Of a stretch of DNA of 64,000 nucleotides, positions 31,991 to 43,088 are shown in pieces (the stretch's first letter is position 1; each line of letters begins with the position of its first letter). The position numbers and the translations under genes were made by a program. A model generated the notes under the pieces. It saw nothing but the letters and a program-made list of their open reading frames with translations. It searched no databases and was not told the DNA's origin. The stretch is from Cliona cf. orientalis (Eukaryota; Porifera; Demospongiae; Clionaida; Clionaidae): NCBI GenBank assembly GCA_963930775.1, contig OZ005690.1, forward strand, positions 3,022,225 to 3,086,224, written 5' to 3'.

Positions 31991-34900
31991 CTTTTGTTCC
32001 TTGTTAGGTTCAGCCCCGCCCCTAGCCCCTCCTCCTAGGAGGGAGTACATGCTGATGTGTCCGTCAAACGAGGCCGTGCTGATGATGGCAGGGTTACGGG
32101 GACACCAGTGAACCTCAAAGATCCACTGGGAAGTGGCTGGAAGCTCATACACAACCTGAAATTGAGAGAGAAAACCAAGATGATCGTGTATGTATATTTG
32201 TAACTCTGATAGCAGAATTGTGTTGAAGTGTGTGGTAATTAACAGGAAGGAGAGAAAAGGGAGAGGAAAGATGGAGAGAAGGAGAGAGAGAGGGAGAGAG
32301 AAAGGGAGGGAGAGAAAACAACATGATGGTGTGAATCAATGCATGTACATGTACATATACTGTAAGAAGCTCTGACAGTGTGGTAAAGGAGGGAGACAAA
32401 ACAGGGGATAGAGAGGAAAGAAAAAATGAAGGGAGAAGGGAGAGAGACTAGTCTATCAAACTAGACCCCTTTTTCGCCCGACGACCTTTACCCACTCAAT
32501 CCACATGCGAAAAAGGGGTCTAGCAAAGGTCAGTGTTGGAATGCAATTCATTTGGTGAAGCCATACGAGTGCGCGCTTGGCTCAAAAGCAAGAAAACAGC
32601 AGCAGATGGCCCAGTCTGATGTTATCATGTTTGAAAGTAAGCTCTAAAAACATACTGTAGTAGGCCTAGTCTAGTGCCCGTTTTTGCCAACTGCTACTCT
32701 ACACCCACGCATAAATTGCTTGCATGAATTTCAAAAGCTGAATCTGATTGGCCAGACAAAATTTGATTAAACCTGACCTTTGCTAGACCCCTTTTTCGCG
32801 TGTGGATAGAGTGGGTAAAGGTCGTCGGGCGAAAAAGGGGTCTAGCTTGATAGACTAGGAGAGAGACATGTAATAGATCAAAAAACGGTAATAAGGTTAT
32901 CACATTACAAACAATGATACAGTAGGTACATGTACATATACATGTACAGTGTACGGATACGAAAAACCACACCCACCTCTCCCCCTGGCTGCTCGCTGTT
33001 TGGGTTCCAGCAGAGGACCTGGTTGTCCTTGGCGGCCGAGAGGAGGAGATCAGAGTCCTGGGGACACCAGGCGATGGAGAGAACGCCTCTCTTGTGGTGC
33101 TCAAGGATCCTCATCGGGGCAGTCGCAAAACGAAGATCCCACATCTGCAGATACACACAAGACCATAATGTCTTCCAGAAATAATACCAAATCTACTTGT
33201 AGGAGTTGATTACTTTATTTCCGTAAGAACGCCCTTATACATGTATGTACATGTACACGTATGTATACCCCTATGCAAACAAGTGCTAATATAGCTTAAT
33301 TCCTAATAATGCACATGTACATGTACATACATGTACTGAACGCTTACATGTATCTTGGACTACCAGTGTCAGCTAAATCAATGCAACAGTTTTACACACA
33401 CACATGTATATGTAATTTATATATTGTATATTGCCGTATAGCTGGAAATATTGGCGGGAATTAAATTTGGCGGTTGAGCCCAAAATCACAATCACTATTG
33501 CAAGAATATTGACCAATTTAAATTTGGCGGTTTGGTATGGGATCGCCATACATATATATGCGAGTAGGAAATTTTGGCATATTTTTAATTTGGTGGTTGT
33601 AATATAGACCGTCAAACCGCCAAATTTTCCGGCTATACGGTATAGCATACCTGTATGACAGGAGCCCTGTCGTCCCCAGAAGCAGTGACCATCTGCGTGG
33701 CCACATCAGGATGCCAGGCAATGCCGGTACACCTCACTCGAGAGCTGGAGTCAGCCACCTGGATGATTGGCTCGTTCTTACGGAGATCCCAGACAACAGA
33801 GCGACCACCGGGAGAAGTGGAGGCTAGGATATGCTGAACCTGAGAGTTCAATGTATAATGAATTATGTATGCATATGCATGTGTAGATATTTGGATATGA
33901 AGTAATCATCATTAATTGAGCTACAATGTACATGTACACAACACTACAACACAGTATTATAGTATACATGTATATACATGTAGTTATGACAAAATTATTA
34001 TCATCGCTAAGTGATATTAAATCTGGTAGTTGGATCCTGAAGCGTTAGTGCCAAAAATATTGTAGAAATTAAGTTTGGTAAAGGATCATCATATCTACAT
34101 GTACATGTACATGTATATATACATGCTAGATTGTAGTTTGGTGGTCACAAAGGGATGCCATTTTATACAAGAAATACAGTATATACGTACATGTACATGT
34201 AGTTCAACCCACTTGTCTATTCCAGGCCACTCCGCTGATGTCCTCCAGTGGGTGGAGCTTATTGCCGGGGCTCATGGGGGTCGAAGGGTTCGTCAGGTCC
34301 CAGATGAATATTTCAGAGTCACTGGCCCCCGAGGCCAGGAGGTTGGGCTGGAACGGGTTCACATCCAGGGTTCGTACAGCACCAGTGTGCTGGGTGGTCT
34401 GGGCAACTAGGGCATCAGGTTTAGAGCTGGAGGGAGGGAGGATGAGAGAGAGAGGGGAGAGAGAGTGGGAGGGAGGGGGAGAGAGAGAGAGAGATAAAGA
34501 GAGAGAGAGAGGGAGAGAGAGTAGGGAGGGAATAAGTAGTACAGTACTGCATTATAATATGCATGCCACATAGCATCCTGCAAGTAAAGGTACACGTACG
34601 CATCCCTACCTACTCATATTATAATACACCACATTCTGGTACATGTAGGTGACAGTATATATATATTGATTTTAATAATGCTATGTCATGTGATAGCGCT
34701 ATAATATATGGCACTACCACATTGTGTATCAGTATACATGTACATGTAATACTGGTACTGGAACCCCTCTATTCCGGACACCCTTTGGGACATTTTAAGT
34801 ATCCTGATTAAAGGAGGTGTCCTCATTTCAGGGGTAGTTTTCTATGTAGCTGGGACCGTGCATGGTGTCCTGATCAAGAGAGATATCCTCATAGAGGGAT

Positions 34901-36802
34901 TCCACTGAATAATATCCTCTGGTCATCCGCCAAGGTCTAAGCTGGACATTCTGCTGACTCAGCTACAGCCAAGACTGTCGAAAGTAAACCAAGGTACATG
35001 TATAATTATATGCTCTCAAGGTGCATGTACATCATCGCTTATGTATGCATGGTGGATGGTCATACATGTACAGTGTATGTTTGCTTTATTGTATATTACC
35101 GTAAAGTCTGGTTAATAAGCGCATGCGCTTATCACTCTCGGTGGTAAGGAAACATGCGCCTATTAGACGATGTGCGCTTAATAGATAGTGAAGTTTTGGC
35201 CCCGCCCACTGCCAGCGTGTTCGAGCATTCAGTCACAAAGCTAGAAAGTTATGAACACAGCGATTCTTGGACTAAGCTCCGTAATAGTTCATGGGAGTAC
35301 GATCGGAAGCCATCGCTGGAAGAAAACCGTGGAAAATAGCCGACTTCTTTGGCAAGACTTGCTTTTGAAATCGAGGTCAAGAGTCCGAACCCGTCTCAGT
35401 GGAACATCGCAGTGTTGAGTATAGCCGATCTCGTGCAGCTGTCTATCCGAAAATAGGTTGGTAAAATACTTCTTCCATGGAACACTCTTGATCGAACGGT
35501 GAATATTACTGTCGTCTTTATTGGGCCCATGCGCTTATTAGACAATGCTTAATAACAGGAAGGAAGCATGCACTTATTAAAAAATATGCTTAATAAGCAT
35601 GTGCGCTTATTAACCAGACTTTACGGTATGTGAATGTGGAAGAGGTGCTAATGACAAAGAAATGTACACAATCATTATCATTATTATGATAGTGCTAAAA
35701 CAAATGGAGCTTTCTTAGCACCAAACAAACTTCTTGGTAAAGGGGTGCCAATATTTGCACACCCTACCCAGTCAAAACTTCCTCTCTTGCATAAACACTG
35801 GTGTCACGTTAATAGCATCGTTAATAACATTTGGACAGTCCCTTTAAATGGAATATTTGTACCATTCACCATATATGGCATGTACATGCTCCCTGAACAA
35901 TCCTTTACTATTCTAGGCATCTGGTTACAAGTTAAGATTTCATTACATATTCACATGCATTCTCTCGAAACATGAACATCACAAGCTAAAGGCATTCACC
36001 ATATTATTATCATGTAGACACCTCCCTGAACAACCCATTATCACTATTTTGCTATTCTAGGTACATGTATCTGGTCGAGAGTTGAAATTTCATTACATGT
36101 ACATGCGCATCCTCTCAAAATATAAATATCACATGCTAAAGGATAATATTCTGTTTCTATGAAATCATAAACTCTCACTTGATGATTCTGTCAGCGCTCC
36201 ACATGGTGATGATGCCATTGTCAGATCCACCAACGATCAGTCCACTGGGATGATCACCATCGATACCAACTCCACTCCAGGCCAGCTTGTGGAACCTACC
36301 AACACAACATGTATACACGATAACAATGCATGAGCATAGAGCAATACAAGAATGGTATGAGAGAGATAGGAGGGGGAAAGAGAAAGGAGAGAGGGAAGGA
36401 GGAAGGAGAGAGAGAAAGAGAGGTAGAGAGAGGGGGGGGGGGGGGGAGGGGAGAGTATCATGTACACATGTATACCTCCCTTCATTTCATCAATACACTA
36501 CAGAATGTAACTCTCTCCTTACTCAAGAAAGAATTATTCTTACCTGTATGGTGACTCGACGGTTCCCAGCAGTGGCATATCCAGTCCAGAGGAAGCTAGA
36601 TCCAGAGAGAACACCTCCAGACAAGCACTGGTGCTGAAACAGTTCGAAAGCATAGAAAACCCATGATCACACCTCCACCACTCAAATACATACACACACA
36701 GAGTGTATTAAACAACTCGTCCTTCAATCATACCCCCTGATTAATAATGTATAGGATAGATCTCTAAGTATACCAGTAAATCCCTTGGTGCCACCACCAT
36801 CC

Positions 36803-36835
<33 letters not shown>

Positions 36836-37518
36836 AGTCTCGAAACCAGACTGCTCCCACCGCAGCGTTTAGTTCTTTCAGGATAAACACGCGGAGGGAG
36901 GGTCTGGGAGACTGCCTATACCGTTTTGGATCCCGATTATGCAATATTTACGTGACGTCACGCGTTGGGGTCCGCCCATACGATGCCAAGAGCCAGCCAG
37001 TAACGCTCTTTTTTGCTGTTATGCAAACTAAAAATCTTCTCTACGATTGAATTATCCTTCGAAAGGTATCCAGAGGTACTAAATTCAAAGAGAAAAGTCG
37101 ATCTGGTGGTTCAAGATTTCAAACGTGTGACGTCACTCGCGTTCTGCAATCTGATTGGCCCGCCAAGATCTCTGCGCGCGGATCCAAAACGGTATAGGCA
37201 GTCTCCCAGACCCTCCCTCCGCGTGTTTATCCTGAAAGAACTAAACGCTGAGGTGGGAGCGGTCTGGTTTCGAGACTACCCCCCCCCCCCCCCCCCCCAA
37301 AATATCCTCCAAATACATGTATGCTCACTAATCTTTATATAGAAATTAACCTACACAAAGCTACACCAATAACACATACATAGTTGGATACTAATGGGTA
37401 CGTACCTGAAGGTGGCGTCCAGCTGCTGGGCCACGGTGCCACAGGCCACACTGATCGACTGGAGGCTGGACGGACTCCACGCCATGTTGGCTGTTCGAGA
37501 GATCTCCTTCACCTTCAT
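31991..37518 (-). CDS. SEC31: Sec31, COPII coat WD40 region, exons 1-7 (block 1)
   Basis: Seven in-phase exons on the minus strand: 37518-37406, 36633-36544, 36295-36179, 34426-34213, 33839-33651, 33144-32977 and 32155-31991. All have GT donors and AG acceptors. They encode about 345 residues starting [16 protein letters not shown] and including [59 protein letters not shown] and [16 protein letters not shown]. The match to human SEC31A is clear throughout (from memory). Sec31 forms the outer cage of COPII vesicles leaving the ER, with Sec13. Only the beta-propeller half lies here; exon 8 is at 16973-17104 and the rest is not found. Introns hold several MITEs and GA-rich tracts. Whether a full protein is made is unclear. 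Confidence 0.88.
32449..32857. mobile_element. Foldback MITE with 10 bp target duplication, in Sec31 intron 6
   Basis: A 409 bp element with nearly identical inverted arms of about 85 bp starting TAGTCTATCAA and containing GACCCCTTTTTCGCCCGACG. It is flanked by GGAGAGAGAC on both sides (32439-32448 and 32858-32867). The site is GA-rich, so a chance match is possible. The TAGTC end and 9-10 bp duplication suggest the MULE group. Confidence 0.8.
33434..33640. mobile_element. TA-flanked MITE, CCGTATAGCC family, copy 2, next to a splice site
   Basis: A 207 bp relative of the element at 31706, in the opposite orientation, in Sec31 intron 5. Its end lies at intron position +11, directly downstream of the exon 5 donor (GTATGC). 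Confidence 0.75.
34757..34905. mobile_element. Short MITE, Tigger-like ends
   Basis: About 150 bp with imperfect inverted ends (GGAACCCCTCTATTCCGGAC and CATAGAGGGATTCCACTG) in Sec31 intron 3. A truncated relative lies at about 60310-60385. Confidence 0.55.
35099..35636. mobile_element. TA-flanked MITE, 538 bp, in Sec31 intron 3
   Basis: Ends CCGTAAAGTCTGGTTAATAA and its complement, flanked by TA on both sides. Subterminal GCGCATGCGCTTAT strings are repeated. The 61-residue frame inside (35154-35339) is not a transposase. Confidence 0.8.
36836..37277. mobile_element. MULE-type MITE inserted in a poly-C tract
   Basis: A 442 bp element in Sec31 intron 1 with inverted arms of about 108 bp beginning AGTCTCGAAACCAGAC and reaching CCGTTTTGGATCC. 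Both sides are runs of C. The paralogous intron at 51727-51743 has one uninterrupted C run and no insert. The terminal AGTCTCG matches the MULE at 37709. Confidence 0.85.
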
Positions 37519-37708
37519 CCTCAACGATGCTGAACTAGAATAGCCACTTGAGTCTTCAAAGTTGATAGTTTATGTTTTAATACTTATCACAAGAGGAACA
37601 CAATGAACCATTCACTGGCGAGCAGAAGCCAAGGCAACGACCATGTGGTTTGATGATTAACCCCCTGCTCTCGATATTATGACGTGGCCATTGGTACATG
37701 GTACCATA

Positions 37709-40700
37709 TAGTCTCGTGCCCAGACCCCACCCTCGAGGAGGAAAAGGGGTAATGGAATTTCGCGGCCTTATGGCCTTTGGCGCATGGCGCTATGGCCTGG
37801 CCGTATGGCCTTATGGCCTTACGGCCACGTACGGTACGGAGCTCGAGAACGAGTTTCGAATCCCAGCTGCAGCCCCATGCTAACTGGCGCTAGTCTGGCG
37901 AGCTAGCCTCTCCTAGCTCTCTCCTTCGCGCGTGCAAGAAGAGAGGAGGGGCTAGCTCGCCAGACTAAACTGGCGCGTGCATATAACTCGCCAACTTAAA
38001 CCTCGCAAAAATTAATAATAATTTTTAATCATTGCGCACGCTTTTAATAACGATAAATCACATGATAAATAAATTCCAATGCAATGATAAACCAAGTTCA
38101 TCCTACACCAAGTTAAATATGCAATTTGAAGTCATTAAGCAGCACTTGTTTGAGCGAAATGGGAATGTTGCATCCAATTTGAATATCTCTGATGTCTTCC
38201 GGAAATTGGTAGGAACACCGCTGTAGAACACAGCTTGCTTTGATGTGATAATACTTGTTCTGGTAGCTTCCAAGCTTCCATTGGCAGCCTTCTGCAGGGT
38301 ACCAGTCTCGTTCGAGATGGCCTAGCACAAAGTCAGGTATAACTGCACCCATTTCTCTAAAGAAATGACCACACCCTGAACACTTTTTAATCCTATTGTT
38401 TAGTTGTGAGATGTAGAATGGTTTTTCGGACTTAATTGTTGCTGGTTTTGGTGGGTAACTTCGGCCTGTCCTAGAAACACTGGATGCCAATAGTGGAGTG
38501 AGAGAACTAATCAGGGATTGAAGAGTGAGCTGAGGCTGTGTAGCTATAGGTGATGAAAGAAGAGAGCTCAGTGGTGATGCATACACGTTATTATGAGTAG
38601 ACACTAAAAGTGGGGACTGGGATGTTGTGAGGTTGACCATACATTTTCCAACATTGCTTGCACTAGAGCAAAACTGATTGCTGCCTAGTGTACCAACCAC
38701 TTGTGATGTACCCATTACATTTGGACCTGTGGCTGAAGACTTGGAATGTGTATATGGCTGAGGAAGTCGGTTTTGTGTACCTTCTAGTGGGATTAGATTA
38801 TTGGTAGTATCACGTGCATGGTCAATTGGAGCACTAGACTGCTTTGCATTGGTTGAAGTAGTGGTGAATGGTGTGCTGGTTGGAAAAAGTGTTGTATGAC
38901 CACTACTGTTTGCTCCACCCATTGCCACTTCATTGATTATGTGTTCATCAGAGATGCACGACATTGTGTTTGTAGCTGTTTTAGCATAGCAGTGCTCATT
39001 TTGAAGCCTTGTAGTATCTGCATTAGAAATATCAGTGAGTGGAATTCTATCTGTCTTTTGATCCAATGGTAGGTGCACTGCATCACCATACTTTCTCCTA
39101 GGAGGCTTTTTCTGCCCTGCATGCTTGTATGTCCCATGGTAAACGGCCTTAGTGAGATTTGTACTGCAAGGATTTTTTGTGGTACGAAACCAGATGAGAA
39201 AGTTTTTCAGTTCCACATCCTCTTCAGCTACAGCTAAGCAGTGCGCACATATGTTCCTACTTTTCCACCCCACACATTGCTTGTCACACATGTACCTTCC
39301 TGTATTAGTCTTCGATTTGGTGACTATATGTGGTGAAGGTGATGAGTCACTAGAAACCCACCATACATTATTTCCATCAGATCCTGGGGCCTTCAGTACT
39401 TTCATTTCACTCAATAGTCGAGATGCTTTGGACCATAGCGACTGCAACTCGCCATCAGAGAGTGTATTGTTGATAAATGTGTATGGTATAGACAAATTCC
39501 TTCCTGATTTGACTACAGTTTGTGATTCATTTAACAAGGATCTGGACGTTGTTGAAGTATCACTAGACTGCAATGTAGAATGAAAAGAGTTCACAGCTTC
39601 AACTTTGTCTACATGAGACATCACCCCAAACCAGTTGTCAGCATTAACTCTCATACTGCTGTAGTTAGCAGCTAAACTCCATCTACCAAGTCCCAAAATG
39701 GCTTTGTCAACTTCATTTTGTTGCTCTTGTACACACTCCTCCAAGTCATTCACAAACTGAAGTACATCTTGTTTTTGGAAATTGACGTAACGCTTGATGA
39801 TAGCATTCACAGATTCTGAATTGTTTTGAGTATATTTTTCCCCACCCACTCCCAAACTCTGGAGAAGTTCTGTGTTCATGTTGTCGCGGATGATGGGAGC
39901 TACATGTAACCGAAACCACTTGAATATTTTAGGAGTAGTGATATTATGCTGCTTCTCCAGTGTCTCCCAACGCTTTTCTAGCACACTTAATTTGGCATCA
40001 AATTCTCTAGCTGTAGCATGAATCAATCCTCTTTCAGACGTGGTGCCAAATATGTCTCTCAAAACATCCTTTACCATAGCATCTGGGAGAAGCATTTTGC
40101 GGAGATGATCTGTAATATTGTCCTTGAGATGATTTGCACACCTTAGATGCACAGCAAATGGGAAGGCTTCTGAAGCAGCATTGGTGATAGCTTGTTCTCC
40201 GTCAGTTCCATATACCTTCAAGTTAGTAGCCAATGATGGTTTCCTCCTAGTTATTTCAGTAAACAATGCACGAAAATTCGAGTGATCTTTTGAGGAGTGA
40301 ATGAGTGTGGGTCCAATCATAATGGGATGGATGCCATTGTCAGTGATGACTTTGAGATTTTGGTACGTGCATACTGTGACGTAAAAAGGACCCAGGTTGA
40401 ACGTTACATCGATTCCAAGCACACTAGTTTTTCCTTGTTGAGTGCAAAACTGTTCAATATCATTAATTTGTGTATCATTAAAAAGTACTATGGTTGGATC
40501 GGGAACTAACTGTATAGCCTGCACAAACTGATCTCTTTGCCCATTCTGCTCCTTGAATTTCACTACTAGACTTTGCAGAGGATCTGTCGTGTTTGAAGGT
40601 GTATTTGATACTCGTTTACACTTTACGCGGGAAGCCTGCGATGCATCTCTTGGTAAGTCACCCTCACATGTAACATTAAAAATTCCTCCTCTTTTTTGCT

Positions 40701-42936
40701 CCACCTTAAATGCTGCACGTTTTGGTGGGTGCAGCTTCACTTCTTCTTCTAGCTCTCTTAGAGTGCTGGGACAAGTACGTTTGTAAGGCTTAGCACGTTT
40801 CTTTGAGTTCCCATGTGGTTGAACATCCACTGAATGTTCAGATCCAGAAAATCTATACTGAATGAACTGAAAAATCTCCATTTTACCATGTGGATTAATG
40901 AGAGTAGAAATGTGACGCGACAAATCTGGAGATGATTTGCAGGTATAATGCCTACGAATTAAAGTATAGCACTTCTTTGATTTTGATTGAGCACTCTGGG
41001 CAAAATTTACGGTTCCATCTTTATCGAATGTTAACTTCAAGTGGTTAGTTGCAGTTTTTGTTTGCTTCCATACACCACAATCATCACATTTTATATCATT
41101 ACAATCACGTAGTTTTGAAGTGTCTACGACAAATGCACAGTTAATACTAATGTTAGCAGGGTGAGAGGAACACAAGAGATCAGCAGGGCAGTCAAGTATG
41201 GCTCGGACGGTGTGTAATGAGGATGTTCGTAACTTATTCTGACGTGAATAAATGGGTAAAGATCTATTGTTGTTGAGATACTGGATACTCTCAGCATTGT
41301 CACTGTATGTGTGCACACATGTAATACTGTTATAGTGTGTACAGGGTAGCTGATACTGAGTTGCTATATAAACTGTGAATGCTCCTAGAAGTGCTGTACT
41401 AATGTAAACTGTGCATAGTCCCTTTGAACAATAACTTCCATATTTGGAAGTGAATGAGCCCCCTGTACAAGCAGTGTGTGCACCTGCCACCCACCCCCCC
41501 CCCCCCCACCACCACCACCAAAAAAACATGCTTCAGTAATTAAGGGAGATAATATCAGATACATGTAACCACCAAAAAATCAGTACAGATGCCTATGAAA
41601 GAAATAATTATTATTATTACACTGTATCATAGTATGATCATCATGCCATATACTACAGCTACGTCAATAGTATTAGGCCACAAGGCTAACCTGGATGTGT
41701 GAGCACTGTCATGATCTTCAGAAGACTCATTTGCGTCACTTGAATCAGATTCAGAGTCCTGAGTGAGATCAATTGGCTTAGCGGGGCAAGATCCAAACTC
41801 TGATAGAATACGATCAAACCTATGCACACACGTAAGCATGACATTAAGAGGCTGCTTAATTTTTCAACACAGCTATCAGTTATGTGGAGACTCGTACATG
41901 CACAAAACAACACTGTGACAGTATTAACCAATCTGCAATGCCAAGTAGAATGATGGGGACCAGTGACAGAAATTCCCCGGAATGAACCAGCTGGTAGCAC
42001 ACAGATTTGACCAATAATTATTAAACTTACTCGTCATCACTCAGACTCTCGGAAGAGCTTGAGACTCCAGGGACATCTCGTGGTTGGCCTTTCTTCTTAA
42101 TAACAGGCCGCTTTTTAGGGAAAGAAGAGGGATTCAATTCGATCTCCTCGGATGATCTCAGCCGCCTACGCCGCCTCCTAGTTGGTGGAACTCCACCATT
42201 AGTACGGGTAGGTAGCCTTAGGGCATTACTTTCATTCCGTAGCCTACAACAAAACATATAACATTCTAAAATTACGACACTGAATAGTTCATTAGCTAGC
42301 CGGTCAGTGGAATGGTCACGGGGAGTTCTTACCTGACGTTCTCGAGGAAGCTAGTTTGGTAGTCACTGTCAGTGGCTGTTGACTCTTCAAGATCGGTTGA
42401 GGAACTATCTACATCCATGATGACAGGTAGCAGAGGAGACAACGCCAAGACGAAACACAGCAGTTGAGCTCATGATTTCCCGCGCGCGCGATTTTCGCTA
42501 ATGAATGACGTAAGGCCATAAGGCCATACGGCCAGGCCATAGCGCCATGCGCCAAAGGCCACAAGGCCGCGAAATTCCATTACCCGAGGAAAAGGGTCTG
42601 GTGAACTTGGGCAGAATCCTTGGGCCTGCGCTGAGGAATTTCCACGCGCCAATGAGATCGTAGCTTTGGCTCAGTCATATGACAAGCTTACCGCAGGAAT
42701 GCAACATCGCTATACCGTCTGTATAGCTATTCAATTTCGCCGACCAATCAGATTCAAGGTTTGCTTTACTGCCGGTTGCGGGCATGCGATCACATGCAAA
42801 CACAGCCATAGCAACCAATCAGAACCAGGCTTGTCAGCACATATGCGCATGCGTCGTAGAACGAGAACCGAGGATTCAGCCCAAGTTCACCAGACCCTTT
42901 TCCTCCTTTTGGGGGTGGGGTCTGGGGACGAGACTA
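37709..42936 (-). mobile_element. MULE (Mutator-like) DNA transposon, autonomous
   Basis: Ends TAGTCTCGTGCCCAGACCCC (left) and the complement of TAGTCTCGTCCCCAGACCCC (right), flanked by the 9 bp repeat GGTACCATA at 37700-37708 and 42937-42945. Subterminal inverted segments (about 37745-37835 and 42505-42595, with GGAATTTCGCGGCCTT) extend the terminal repeats. The right end has an extra segment of about 300 bp. It carries the DDE/SWIM gene at 38113-42418. The matching region between Sec31 and TRAF in the second block (52222-52521) has no insert. Confidence 0.9.
38113..42418 (-). CDS. MULE transposase with SWIM zinc finger and SUMO-interaction-like motif
   Basis: Four exons on the minus strand: 42418-42333, 42243-42031, 41819-41691 and a large last exon starting near 41326 or 41302 and ending at 38113. 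This gives about 1,210 residues. The N-terminus is acidic and serine-rich, then basic (PPTRRRRRRLRSSEE, a likely nuclear signal), then PIDLTQDSESDSS, a SUMO-interaction-like motif. The DDE-type domain shows SVLGIDVTFNLG, VYGTDGEQAI and NNSESVNAIIKR (D about 373, D about 442, E about 570 in the last frame). The SWIM finger CDKQCVGWKSRNICAHC follows, then Ser/Thr-rich linker and a C-terminal Cys-rich segment (CSGCGHFF). No frame breaks are seen. The poly-G start of the long frame (41529) is an artefact. Confidence 0.85.
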
Positions 42937-43088
42937 GGTACCATACCATGCATGGCGCGGCGGTACATATACATGTACATGGTACCATGGTACGTGGTGC
43001 ATGCACGTGCATTTAATATGCATGGTACCGGTCAGAGTATGATCGGTACCGCTTGCGCGTTCTCCGCGTTGTTGTCAGCAAAAACAAG
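42937..43088 (+). promoter_or_regulatory. Upstream region of membrane TRAF gene
   Basis: GC-richer stretch right of the MULE target duplication, with several GGTACC strings. The last 36 bases before the ATG match the 5' leader of the paralog at 52522 (TTGTCAGCAAAAA). In the paralog the Sec31 and TRAF start codons are only 300 bp apart, head to head, so this is half of a former bidirectional promoter. Confidence 0.5.

Noticed and set aside
35154-35339. 61-codon frame inside a MITE
   Set aside because: There is no transposase motif, and the element is too short and palindromic; chance is enough.
36237-36485. Frames over GA-rich tracts in Sec31 introns (Pro/Leu/Ser or Arg/Glu/Gly runs)
   Set aside because: They are microsatellite translation and are not conserved between blocks.
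41326-41529. N-terminal 68 codons of the long MULE frame, starting in a Trp/Gly run
   Set aside because: The start lies in a GGT/GGG microsatellite. In-phase acceptors at 41326 or 41302 connect better to the upstream exons.
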